A program made the position numbers and the translations under genes. From positions 1 through 19,175 of the forward strand of contig JAEDLO010000027.1 in NCBI GenBank assembly GCA_016295245.1: a stretch of DNA of 19,175 nt. Direction: 5' to 3'. Under the pieces are notes generated by a model that was given only the letters and a program-made list of their open reading frames with translations, was not told where the DNA came from and searched no databases. This document shows positions 1-8,084 of the stretch, in pieces. Within the stretch, counting starts at the first letter, position 1; each line of letters begins with the position of its first letter. The stretch comes from Bacteroidales bacterium. GTDB lineage: Bacteria > Bacteroidota > Bacteroidia > Bacteroidales > UBA932.

Positions 1-2
1 TC

Positions 3-2384
3 GGCCCGCACGCCTTCCTGGTTGACGCTAATTCCGAGCTGGTTTCCCCTTATGTTTTCAAGTCATTCAACAAGGCTGTCTCAAAACTTTCAGACGGTAC
101 GGCGGATGACCCGATGAGGGTTTACATCGCACCTTGGGTGTACTGGGTTGACGATCCGGACGACGGCCAGATTCGCCGCAATCCGGACCGGAGCACTCCT
201 ATCGGCCTGACTGTCAGGTGTAACTCCCTCCAGCTGCTGGGTATGGGCGAGGATCCGCGCGATGTCATTCTGGCTTCAGCCCGAGGCCAGAGCCAGGGCT
301 CTGTGGGCAACTTTACTATGTTCGACATCTATGGCGACGATTTCGTGGTCAAAGACCTGACGATGGGCAATTACTGCAACATCGACCTCGTCTATCCCAA
401 GCATCCCGAGCTCGGCCGCAAGGCCAGGTACAGCGCCATTACTCAGGCCCAGCTCGCCTTCGGTCACGGCGACCGCTACTATGCTGAGAACGTGCGCTTC
501 GAGGCGCGTCTGAATCTCTGTCCGCTCAACGGCTCAAAGAGGACGCTTTTCGTGAACTGCCACTTCGAGCTGACGGATGACTCCCTGAACGGGACCGCCG
601 TGCACATCGGCTGTGACTTCGACTACTATGGCCGTCAGCCTTTCGGCAGCGCCAGCATCTTTGGCACTGTTTTCCTCGACTGCGACTTCAATATCTGCCA
701 CGCCGAGCCTGTGCAGGCTGTCAGCAAGGGTGTGTACCCGCATTCGCTGCTTGACTGCCGCTTTCACGCCGGAAGGCCTGTCGAGCTCGCCTGGACCTTC
801 CGTCCGGAGGAGTGGCTGCGCTGCTACCAGTACAACATCAGCCTCGATGGTGCACCAGCCTTCGTGGGCGCCGCCAAGCCATACAACACCGTGCTTCTCG
901 ACCAGAGAGCCCAGCTTGGCGCGTATCGCCTCATCGAGGAGGACGGCAGCGTCCTGTACAACAGCTTCAACCTGCTTCGCGGCGAGGACGACTGGGACCC
1001 GATGGGCATACGCAGCCGCGTCGAGGCCCTCTCGCAGAGGGATCACCGTGACTACGGATCCATCCCGACCAGCCTTGTCATCTCGCAGCGCAGCGCCTCC
1101 ATCCAGACCGGCGGCGAGCCTCTCAAGCTCAGCGCCGCAGTCTATCGCCATAATGGCTATAAGCTTGATAACCAACAGATTCACTGGAAAGCGCAAAGCG
1201 GCTTCGAGCGCTACCTGCAGCTCTCTACAGACTGCGGCAACGAGGTGGTCGTGACTGCTGCAAACAGCGATGACCGCACCCTCGAGTTCGACCTTATCGC
1301 CTATACCGACTCCGGATTGGAGAGCGCGGTGAAGCTGAGCGTGGCGCCTGATTTCGTGGAAGCGCCGACCTTCCTCAGCAGCCCGCGGATAAGCATTGAT
1401 GGCGGCCTTGCAAGCGTAAGCTATGAGCTGGATCTTGGCAGCCGCAAGGATGAGTCGCTCGTGACCTGGTACCGCTGTGACGACCGCAGAGGCGGCGGCG
1501 CAGTGCCTGTGGCGGTTTCGCGCGGGGGTAAGCCTCTCAAGACCTACCGTCTCCAGAGCGGTGACCGCGGCAAGTTCCTGATGGTCGGCGTGGCCCCCAA
1601 GCATCTGCGCTGTGAGGCCGGAGAGGAAGTGCGCGTGGTGGCGTCCCGTCCTGTCAAAGCCTCCCAGACCCCTGCCCAGACGGCCTACAGCAGCGATTTC
1701 TCCGATTTCCCTTGCTCGAACCAGACTTCACTGCGTCCGGGTTATTGGACCATCGACGCCTTCAAGCCTGAGGATACCCGTGATTACCAATGGAGCGTGG
1801 ATCTCTCGAAGCCTTGCTGGACCTGGGGCCCGGGCATCAACGGCGCAAAGGGTCTCGGCATTCAGCAGCTCCAGCAGGGTGCACGCCTGCGTTACACCCC
1901 TATCGAGGGGAAATACGGCGATATGAGCGTATGCTGGCAGCTTGACCCCGCCAAGGACGGCGGCCAGGGCTTCGCCAGCGCCAGGATGCAGTACCTCGAC
2001 CTCTTCATCAAGTTCGACACCCGCACGCTCAGCGGCTACGCGCTCCGCGCCATCCGCACCACCAAGTACGCCAATGCGGTGGATGTCGTCCTTGTGCGCT
2101 ACGACAATGGAATGGTCAGCAATATCTGCGAGCCTGTGACCGTGGACTGCTTCCTGACGGGCTGCGTGATGAAGGTCTGGACGGAAGGCAATATGCTCAA
2201 GGCCAGGGTAGAAGGCCCTATGGGCCGTCCTGAGCTGGCCTCGGACCCGAATGTCCACAGGTCTGCCGACCTGAGCGCTCCGATCGGGACCAGCTCATTC
2301 GGAGGTTTCGGCCTCCAGCACACGAGCACAGTCGGTACCGAAAGCCGAATCCTGATCCATTCAGTTGACGTCCAGTGGCGTTAG
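3..2384 (+). CDS. Pectinesterase-like beta-helix protein with Ig-like and C-terminal beta-sandwich regions (5' end outside window)
   Basis: The frame is open from the first bases, so the gene starts before the window; an ATG at 114 is internal, because the codons before it already encode beta-helix sequence (SDGTADDP then MRVYIAPWVYWVDD). About 793 residues are visible. Residues ~30-350 resemble the right-handed beta-helix of CE8 pectin methylesterases: short strands with repeated asparagine and cysteine turns, such as VNCHF and LDCDF, and a TDDSL segment where CE8 has QDTL. The exact CE8 signatures GQAVAL, DFIFG and LGRPW are missing, so catalysis is uncertain. Residues ~355-560 look like Ig-type beta-sandwich regions. 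Residues ~565-793 start at YSSDFSDF and look like a concanavalin/laminin-G-like sandwich, possibly carbohydrate binding. It converges on the PL10-CE8 gene, the two stop codons overlapping by 4 bp. A secreted pectin-acting or pectin-binding role is inferred from context; it could also be a polysaccharide lyase. Confidence 0.72.
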   Translation, partial: GPHAFLVDANSELVSPYVFKSFNKAVSKLSDGTADDPMRVYIAPWVYWVDDPDDGQIRRNPDRSTPIGLTVRCNSLQLLGMGEDPRDVILASARGQSQGSVGNFTMFDIYGDDFVVKDLTMGNYCNIDLVYPKHPELGRKARYSAITQAQLAFGHGDRYYAENVRFEARLNLCPLNGSKRTLFVNCHFELTDDSLNGTAVHIGCDFDYYGRQPFGSASIFGTVFLDCDFNICHAEPVQAVSKGVYPHSLLDCRFHAGRPVELAWTFRPEEWLRCYQYNISLDGAPAFVGAAKPYNTVLLDQRAQLGAYRLIEEDGSVLYNSFNLLRGEDDWDPMGIRSRVEALSQRDHRDYGSIPTSLVISQRSASIQTGGEPLKLSAAVYRHNGYKLDNQQIHWKAQSGFERYLQLSTDCGNEVVVTAANSDDRTLEFDLIAYTDSGLESAVKLSVAPDFVEAPTFLSSPRISIDGGLASVSYELDLGSRKDESLVTWYRCDDRRGGGAVPVAVSRGGKPLKTYRLQSGDRGKFLMVGVAPKHLRCEAGEEVRVVASRPVKASQTPAQTAYSSDFSDFPCSNQTSLRPGYWTIDAFKPEDTRDYQWSVDLSKPCWTWGPGINGAKGLGIQQLQQGARLRYTPIEGKYGDMSVCWQLDPAKDGGQGFASARMQYLDLFIKFDTRTLSGYALRAIRTTKYANAVDVVLVRYDNGMVSNICEPVTVDCFLTGCVMKVWTEGNMLKARVEGPMGRPELASDPNVHRSADLSAPIGTSSFGGFGLQHTSTVGTESRILIHSVDVQWR

Positions 2385-4462
2385 TACGCCAGGATATCCC
2401 ACAGATCGCGTATGCGCTGCTCCGGGTCCCAGCGGCCGTCAAAGGTCCAGAGGGCCGTGGTCGAATGGTACGCCGGAGCGCCAGGCGCCAGATGCATATT
2501 GTCCTCCAGCCACAATGAATGTCCGCCCTCGCGGTAGTTGCGGCAATAGTAGATGCGCTCGCCCCACTCGCAAGGGTCGAGGACCTGGTCGGAGTAGGCG
2601 TAGTGGATGTTCTGATCGAGGATGTTCCTGCTCATCCGGCAGTTGACTATGTAGATGTGGGCATCGTGGTGGTAGCGTCCCAGCAGGGTAGGGGATGCGG
2701 CGTCGAAGTCGGAATTGGTGATCACGAACTTCTTGTTCCTGTCGCCGCGTCCGTCGTGCCAGATCATTGCGCGGGAGTCCCCGAAGAAGCGGCAGCGCGT
2801 AGCATAGCACCAGCCCCTCGGGCAGATGAAGTCCACTCCCGGGCAGTTGATTTCGAGATCGGCGTGGTAGTACATTCCGTTTCCTCCCGGTGCCCAGAGG
2901 GCGAGGGCGTCGTTGCCGGTGGAGTTGATGGTGCAGTTGATGATGATGCAGCGGTCGGCCGCTCCGCGGATTGCAAAGCGGTGGGGCAGCCAATGCTTCT
3001 GCTCAACCGGGATGCCTTCGGTCGAATAATTGTTTGAGATGGTGAAGCCGCTGATGATACAGTCTGCGGCTTCTTCCTTTATGTTGATTACCAGGCCGTT
3101 TGCTGCGCCCTTGCCGTTCTGCTCGATGAAGGTCTCGCCGCGCGACTCGCCGACGAGCACTATGCCCGGCTTGCCGATGGTGAGGCTCTCCTCATAGCGT
3201 CCTTTGCGCACGTAGATGCGCCAGTTGCCCTGCTCGGGAGCCTTGTCTATAGCGGCCTGTATGCTCTGCCCCGGCTTGACGATGACGTCGAAGGCCTTGA
3301 TATCGACGCTCGGCTCGCGGTACAGCTGAATCCTGCCGTTTTCGTTTGCGCCCTTGGTTTTCAGGCTGATGGACACTTTGTGCTTGGGATCATATCTGTC
3401 CGCCCACTCGTTGTAGAGCGGATAGAGGGAGGCGGCGCGGTTGCCGTACCAGCCGTAACCGTTGCGGCGCTCACGTCCGATCTGCTCAAGCCTGCGGCGC
3501 GGCAGACCGTCACGATCGCACACGTACGGCTCGTTGTAACGCAGGTCGTAGAAGCGTGCCCATATCGGCTCGGCGGACGGGTCCTCCACAAGGCGGGTAT
3601 TACGATCCGCGCCGGTGCCGGTCCTCACGACGCGCAGGCCGGTGAGCTTGAATGTGTCAAACCATTTCATCGCGCCGTGTACGGCTTCCTTCACCCTGCG
3701 GTCGGGATTCGGCAGCTCCATCAGCAGGCGCACCAGCGCGGCGCTTTCCTGGGAGCAGAATGACGGCAGCTCATAGGCGCGGGCGCTTGCGGGCTTGAGC
3801 GTGACGGGGTCGTTTTGTTGGCACCATACCGTCGGCTCCCCGTCCACGCGGATTTGGCTTGCCAGGATGCAGTCGATGCCCTTGTCGAATGAAGTCTGGA
3901 GCCTGCGGCGCATCGCCTCGTCGGTCAGGCCGCCGCCGTAAGGCTCAACCTGGTCGATTACGTCCCTGAAGAGCCTCAGGGTGTTTGCCATCGCGTCGTC
4001 GTTGAAGGTGACGTTGACCTGATAGCCTGTCATCTGCGGCCAGAATTGTGGCCATCCGCCGTTGGGGTACTGCCCGCTCAGGAGATACTCCAGGGCGGCG
4101 TTGAAGCTCCCGGCGTAGCGCTCGTCGCGGGTCTGCTGCCACAGGCGGGCAAGGTAGCTCATCTGCATCGTGGTGGCGTTGTTGTCAATGGTCGAGTCGT
4201 CGGTGCGGCTCTTCTCCTTGAGCACCAGGGCGTGTTCGCTGTCGGTCATGCGCCTGGCCATATCGATGTTTTTCGGCCATCCGCCGGTGACTCTCTGGTA
4301 CTCCAGAATCTGGTCGCCTATGCGTCGGGCTTCGTCTGTCTTAAAAAATTCGGGGTCTGTGGACCTCATTGCCGCCTTTGAATCCTGGGAAGCGGCCTTG
4401 GGCGCCGGTACGAGCAGAAAGAGTGCAGCTGCGGCGAGAAAAGAAATGGTATGCGTAGTCAT
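2381..4462 (-). CDS. Secreted PL10 pectate lyase fused to CE8-like pectinesterase domain
   Basis: Beta-elimination of polygalacturonate by the N-terminal part, with a possible methylesterase at the C-terminus. The start at 4462 (693 aa) is preferred to an upstream in-frame ATG at 4507 because it places a signal peptide, MTTHTISFLAAAALFLLV, at the N-terminus. Residues ~40-360 match PL10: ITGGWPKN-type motif (VTGGWPKNID), DDSTIDNNAT, PNGGWPQFWP, PIWARFYDL with DRDG, and RNGYGWYG. Residues ~390-693 resemble CE8: an entry motif KPGQSIQAAIDKAP, an NDA Asp518 in the QDT position, VDF Asp544 in the DFIFG position, and LLGR Arg596 in the LGRPW position. The oxyanion glutamine of GQAVAL appears replaced by Arg495 (HRFAI), and FIFG is FICP, so activity of the second domain is doubtful. 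It is divergent from uxaC and shares a 97-bp gap with it. Confidence 0.9.
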   Translation of the reverse strand: MTTHTISFLAAAALFLLVPAPKAASQDSKAAMRSTDPEFFKTDEARRIGDQILEYQRVTGGWPKNIDMARRMTDSEHALVLKEKSRTDDSTIDNNATTMQMSYLARLWQQTRDERYAGSFNAALEYLLSGQYPNGGWPQFWPQMTGYQVNVTFNDDAMANTLRLFRDVIDQVEPYGGGLTDEAMRRRLQTSFDKGIDCILASQIRVDGEPTVWCQQNDPVTLKPASARAYELPSFCSQESAALVRLLMELPNPDRRVKEAVHGAMKWFDTFKLTGLRVVRTGTGADRNTRLVEDPSAEPIWARFYDLRYNEPYVCDRDGLPRRRLEQIGRERRNGYGWYGNRAASLYPLYNEWADRYDPKHKVSISLKTKGANENGRIQLYREPSVDIKAFDVIVKPGQSIQAAIDKAPEQGNWRIYVRKGRYEESLTIGKPGIVLVGESRGETFIEQNGKGAANGLVINIKEEAADCIISGFTISNNYSTEGIPVEQKHWLPHRFAIRGAADRCIIINCTINSTGNDALALWAPGGNGMYYHADLEINCPGVDFICPRGWCYATRCRFFGDSRAMIWHDGRGDRNKKFVITNSDFDAASPTLLGRYHHDAHIYIVNCRMSRNILDQNIHYAYSDQVLDPCEWGERIYYCRNYREGGHSLWLEDNMHLAPGAPAYHSTTALWTFDGRWDPEQRIRDLWDILAY

Positions 4463-4559
4463 TGTGTTGTGGTTTTTGATGCGTATATTTGCGGAGTCTA
4501 TTTGCAAATTTAGCCAAATATTAGTTAAATTAGACGATAATTATAAATACCTAATAGCC
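4463..4559. promoter_or_regulatory. Divergent AT-rich promoter gap, PL10-CE8 gene / uxaC
   Basis: The gap is strikingly AT-rich compared with the flanking genes. For uxaC the best candidate is TTTG at 4501-4504, a 21-nt spacer, and TAAATTAG at 4526-4533, which matches the Bacteroides -33/-7 consensus (TTTG, TAnnTTTG) at 7 of 8 positions in the -7 box and would start transcription near 4540. A second + strand box, TATATTTG at 4484-4491, lies 19 nt after a TTG. On the minus strand TAAATTTG (4512 down to 4505) fits the -7 box, but I see no good -33 partner. No regulator site could be assigned. Confidence 0.45.
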
Positions 4560-5975
4560 ATGTCATTTATCAATGAAGATTTCATGCTCTCGAATGCTAC
4601 GGCCAAGGCGCTGTATCACGAGCATGCCAGCAAGATGCCGATCATCGATTACCATTGCCATCTTGTTCCTCAGCAGATAGCTGAAAACATCCAGTTCCGC
4701 GACATTACCCAGCTCTGGCTCGTTGACGGTCACTACGGCGACCACTACAAGTGGAGAGCGATGCGTGCCAACGGCGTATCCGAGGATTACCTCACCGGCG
4801 GCAAGCACAGCGCCTGGGAGACCTTCGAGAAATGGGCCGAGACCGTGCCATACACTATGCGCAACCCTCTCTATCACTGGACCCATCTCGAGCTCAGCCG
4901 CGTATTCGGCATCGACAAGCTCCTCAGCCCTAAGACCGCACGCGAAATCTTCGAGGAGTGCAACGCCAAGCTCGCAACCCCTGAGTTCCGCGGCCAGGCC
5001 CTCATCCGCAAGTTCGGCGTCGAGACCATCTGCACCACCGATGACCCTGCAGACGACCTCCGCTGGCACAAGATGATCGCAGAGAATCCTTTCGGTACCA
5101 AGGTCGTTCCGGCCTGGCGTCCTGACAAGGCTATGGCTATCGAGAACCCTGCTGCATACAAGGCATATATCGAGCAGCTCGGTGCTGCAGCAGGTATGGA
5201 GATCAAGACCTACACAGACCTCCAGGATGCCCTCCAGAAGCGTCACGACTTCTTTGCTTCGATGGGCTGCAAGCTTTCTGACCACGGTCTCGAGAACTTC
5301 TATTCAGCTGACTATACCCAAGCTGAGGTTGACGCCATCTTCGCAAACACCCTCGCCGGCAAGACTCCGAGCGCAGACGAGCTCGAGAAGTTCCGCAGCG
5401 CCTTCCTCTTCGACCAGGCCGTTATGGATGCCGAAGCAGGCTGGGCACAGCAATTCCACATCGGAGCCATCCGCAACAACAACTCCAAGATGTTTGACCT
5501 CGTAGGCCCTGATACCGGCTATGACGCTATCCACGACCTCGAGATTGCCGCTGCCGGCAACAAGTTCTTTGACCGCCTCACCAAGGCCGGAAAGCTCGCC
5601 AAGACCATACTCTACTGCCTTAATCCTAAGGACAATGAGGTGATGATGACTATGGCATACACTTTCAATGACGGTACCTGTCCGGGCAAGATGCAGTTCG
5701 GTTCAGGCTGGTGGTTCCTCGATCAGGAAGTCGGAATGCGCCGCCAGATGGATGCCCTCAGCGTCCTGGGCCTCTTCAGCCGCTTCGTCGGAATGCTTAC
5801 CGACTCACGCAGCTTCATCTCTTATCCTCGTCACGAGTACTTCCGCCGCATCCTCTGCGACGTGGTCGGAACTGACGTCGAGAACGGCAAGCTCCCTAAG
5901 GAGGAGATGGAGAGAATCGGCCAGATGATCGAAGATATCTCATACAACAACGCAAAGAACTATTTCAATTTCTAG
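4560..5975 (+). CDS. uxaC: Glucuronate/galacturonate isomerase UxaC
   Basis: Cytosolic uronate isomerase converting D-galacturonate to tagaturonate and D-glucuronate to fructuronate, the first step after pectin-derived monomers enter the cell. The open frame extends upstream to 4170, but that part is antisense to the PL10 signal-peptide end. The start at 4560 (MSFINEDFML) gives 471 aa, the usual UxaC length of about 470. Family signatures seen include the N-terminal metal-binding IIDYHCHL (His32, His34), FGVETICTTDDPADDLRWH, FHIGAIRNNN, and C-terminal LTDSRSFISYPRHEYFRRILC. No signal peptide. The downstream YhcH-family gene follows after 4 bp, so the two are surely co-transcribed, and the pair ends at the terminator at 6442-6481. 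Codon use is strongly biased (CTC, GAG, CGC, AAG), suggesting high expression. Confidence 0.97.
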   Translation: MSFINEDFMLSNATAKALYHEHASKMPIIDYHCHLVPQQIAENIQFRDITQLWLVDGHYGDHYKWRAMRANGVSEDYLTGGKHSAWETFEKWAETVPYTMRNPLYHWTHLELSRVFGIDKLLSPKTAREIFEECNAKLATPEFRGQALIRKFGVETICTTDDPADDLRWHKMIAENPFGTKVVPAWRPDKAMAIENPAAYKAYIEQLGAAAGMEIKTYTDLQDALQKRHDFFASMGCKLSDHGLENFYSADYTQAEVDAIFANTLAGKTPSADELEKFRSAFLFDQAVMDAEAGWAQQFHIGAIRNNNSKMFDLVGPDTGYDAIHDLEIAAAGNKFFDRLTKAGKLAKTILYCLNPKDNEVMMTMAYTFNDGTCPGKMQFGSGWWFLDQEVGMRRQMDALSVLGLFSRFVGMLTDSRSFISYPRHEYFRRILCDVVGTDVENGKLPKEEMERIGQMIEDISYNNAKNYFNF

Positions 5976-5979
5976 AATT

Positions 5980-6399
5980 ATGGCTCTCGACAACAATCCA
6001 TATTATCTCAAGGCCCTCGAATATATCGAGAACACCGACCTTGCCACACTCGAGAATGGCAAGCACTTCATCGACGGAGACAATCTCTTCGTGAATATTG
6101 TCGATTCGAATATGAAGACCCCTGAACAGGCAAGGCTTGAGGTGCACGACAATTACATCGACATCCAGATTCCGCTCGACAAGGAGGAAAGCTTCGGTGT
6201 GAAGCCTCGCAGCGAGTGCAAGGAGGCTGACGGAGAATTCAACACCGAAAAAGACATCCTTTTCTTCAAGGACAAGGACTGGACCACCGTCACCGTAAAA
6301 GTCGGCGAGGCCATCACCTTCGAGCCACACACCGCCCACGCTCCGCTCATCGGAGAAGGCACCATCCACAAGGCAATCTTCAAGGTGAAAGTAGCTTAA
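5980..6399 (+). CDS. YhcH/YjgK/YiaL family protein (DUF386 cupin-like)
   Basis: 139-aa protein of the YhcH/YjgK/YiaL (EbgC-like) family, whose members fold as a double-stranded beta-helix and are linked to sugar anomer or isomer interconversion in sialate, uronate and pentose pathways. Signs of the family: residue ~20 onward TLENGKHFIDGDNLFVNIVD, then ARLEVHDNYIDIQIPL (the conserved E..H...D.Q segment), and the C-terminal EPHTAHAPLIGEG histidine cluster followed by IHKAIFKVKV. Length is close to the family norm of about 150. It begins 4 bp after uxaC stops. A role in equilibrating uronate forms for UxaC is inferred from context; the substrate is not shown by sequence. Confidence 0.9.
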   Translation: MALDNNPYYLKALEYIENTDLATLENGKHFIDGDNLFVNIVDSNMKTPEQARLEVHDNYIDIQIPLDKEESFGVKPRSECKEADGEFNTEKDILFFKDKDWTTVTVKVGEAITFEPHTAHAPLIGEGTIHKAIFKVKVA

Positions 6400-6441
6400 G
6401 CTTTTCCATCCACGGCGGCCTTCCCCGCCCGGATTTCAATA

Positions 6442-6481
6442 AAGAGGATAACCTGGTATTTCCGGGTTATCTTCTTTTTTT
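6442..6481 (+). terminator. Rho-independent terminator of the uxaC operon
   Basis: A 12-bp stem (AAGAGGATAACC at 6442-6453 pairing with GGTTATCTTCTT at 6465-6476, one G-U pair) closes an 11-nt loop and runs into seven T residues at 6475-6481. It lies 43 bp after the YhcH-family stop codon. In the other direction the tract after the stem is not T-rich, so it mainly serves the + strand. The rest of the gap to 6536 shows nothing recognisable. Confidence 0.9.
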
Positions 6482-6536
6482 GTCCTGTGATCTGGTTTTG
6501 GTGAGTTGATAATTGTCTGCCGGTTGTGCGGAAGGG

Positions 6537-8063
6537 CTATGGCTGGCTCCGGAGGAAGTTTATGAGTTTGACCATATTGGTCATATAGCTCTGCACAGAG
6601 ATGACTTCCTTTGGAAGGGGAGCGTCGCTGAAGCCGGGGTTCTCCGCGGATACTCCCGGGAGCTTGCCCGGCCAGTAGTCCTTGTTGTCAAGGGCCTTGA
6701 TGATTTCTGCGACCTCGTCCTTGTCAACCGGGTTGCCGCTGCCTTTCGAGCAGAAAGCCGGGAACTTGCGCTGCTTTGCCTTAGCTCCGTTGAGGGGAGA
6801 ATCGGCGGTTGCCTCTTCCACGCTCATTGCCAGCAGGGCCTCATACCGCTCTTTCAGGTCTCCGATCTTTATGGTGCGGTATGAGCGGTAGTGGGTAATA
6901 AGATTCTCAGGATTGTAGTCTACCCAATACCTGCCCTGGTCGCGGTGGAGATAGAGAGGCTTGCCGCTGCCTACTTCTACGAAGGTTGGGCAGAGAATCT
7001 CCCCCTCGTGCAGCTTGACGCCGAAAAAGTCCACCATATCGGGACCGTACTTGATGCTTTCCAGGAACTCCAGTGCGTCAGGTATCCTCGCCAGATACTT
7101 GCTGTCTCCGGTCCAGCAGTAAAAGTCCATCAGATTGCCTATCATCTCGGCTGTCGCAGTGGCTGCCCAACCCCTCGGCTCGAAGTCGCGTGCGTGTCCC
7201 GGGCTGTAGTTGAAATCCAGCTTGTGCTGCATCGCCCAGCCGGCCTGCGGCTTTCCTCCCTGGAGCACTAGCACGCAGTGCATTGCCCTGGAGATGGGCT
7301 CCAGCACCCTTTCCTCTCCAAGCATAGTGTAGCAGTCGAGCAGGAAGTGGATGTTGCCCGTGTGGACGCCATCATTGATGGTGATGAAAGAGGAGTAGTC
7401 TTCCTTGCCCTCGTGGACAAAGTCGTGGCGCAGCGGCCATCTCTGAGGCCAGCCGCCTACGGGATACTGGCTCTCGAGCATAAAGTCGATGGCTTTGTCT
7501 ATGCTCGGTCTGAGCGCCGGGTCGAGGTCTTCCATATAGAGGCGCAGCAGGAAACCCGCTGCGTCGATGGTGCCGTCGTCGAAGGTGGCGTTGCCGCTGT
7601 AATGGAGGTGCTCCTGGGCGCAGTACTGGTAGCCTGCCGCAACCTTTTTGTACCAGTCTTTAAGTGAGGCTTCGCCGGCGAAGTCCGCCATATAGTTCCA
7701 GCCGCCGCAGGGAAGCTGCGCCCAGATGAGTGCTGAGGCGGCCTGCTTTGCAGCCTTGAGGTAGTATTCATCGCCGGTGGCGTGGTATGCATCGAGGAAG
7801 ACTCCGCCCATCGCGGGTGTGCCCCTTTCTATCCACATCATTGAAGGCTTGGCCTCAAGCTCTCCCCAGCAGCGTGAAAAGTCGGGGGAGTAGTTCCACA
7901 GGTAAGCTCCGTTGTTGGAGACCTTTTCCACCATAAACTCCGTGGCTTTGCGCATCGCACGGGTGGCGGAAGCCGCATCTGCCTTTCCGGCCTTTCCCCA
8001 AGAGGGGAAAGCCAGAAGAGCAGCGAGCAGGGATAGAGTGAGTGATTTGGAGATGTTCGTCAT
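6537..8063 (-). CDS. Secreted PL10-type pectate lyase
   Basis: 508-aa exported protein. The signal peptide is MTNISKSLTLSLLAALLAFPSWG. The body reads as an alpha/alpha-toroid: repeated helical segments with the motifs AQLPCGGWNYMADF (~130), FDDGTIDAAGFLLRLYMED (~165), LESQYPVGGWPQRWPLRHDF (~200), FITINDGVHTGNIHFLL (~230), then GWAMQHKLDFNYSPGHARDFEPRGWA. The QYP.GGWPQ.WP and FNDG/INDG motifs are shared with the PL10 domain of the 2381-4462 gene, but the typical PL10 ARFYDL and RRNGYGWYG motifs are replaced by CPTFVEVGSGKPLYLHRDQGRYWV, so this is a diverged relative. It follows the CE12-CE8 gene by 21 bp and is likely its operon partner. Substrate (polygalacturonate or rhamnogalacturonan) is inferred from context. 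Confidence 0.82.
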   Translation of the reverse strand: MTNISKSLTLSLLAALLAFPSWGKAGKADAASATRAMRKATEFMVEKVSNNGAYLWNYSPDFSRCWGELEAKPSMMWIERGTPAMGGVFLDAYHATGDEYYLKAAKQAASALIWAQLPCGGWNYMADFAGEASLKDWYKKVAAGYQYCAQEHLHYSGNATFDDGTIDAAGFLLRLYMEDLDPALRPSIDKAIDFMLESQYPVGGWPQRWPLRHDFVHEGKEDYSSFITINDGVHTGNIHFLLDCYTMLGEERVLEPISRAMHCVLVLQGGKPQAGWAMQHKLDFNYSPGHARDFEPRGWAATATAEMIGNLMDFYCWTGDSKYLARIPDALEFLESIKYGPDMVDFFGVKLHEGEILCPTFVEVGSGKPLYLHRDQGRYWVDYNPENLITHYRSYRTIKIGDLKERYEALLAMSVEEATADSPLNGAKAKQRKFPAFCSKGSGNPVDKDEVAEIIKALDNKDYWPGKLPGVSAENPGFSDAPLPKEVISVQSYMTNMVKLINFLRSQP

Positions 8064-8084
8064 AATGTTGTGTATCAGTTGTTT

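Noticed and set aside
534..1604. Long minus-strand open frame (356 codons) inside the beta-helix gene
   Set aside because: Its composition is alanine/valine/arginine-rich, typical of a GC-rich antisense shadow; no start context or family motif, while the + strand carries clear protein structure.
4170..4559. N-terminal extension of the UxaC frame by 130 codons
   Set aside because: It is antisense to the PL10 gene's start region and crosses the promoter gap; the UxaC family begins at 4560 (MSFINEDFML) with normal length.
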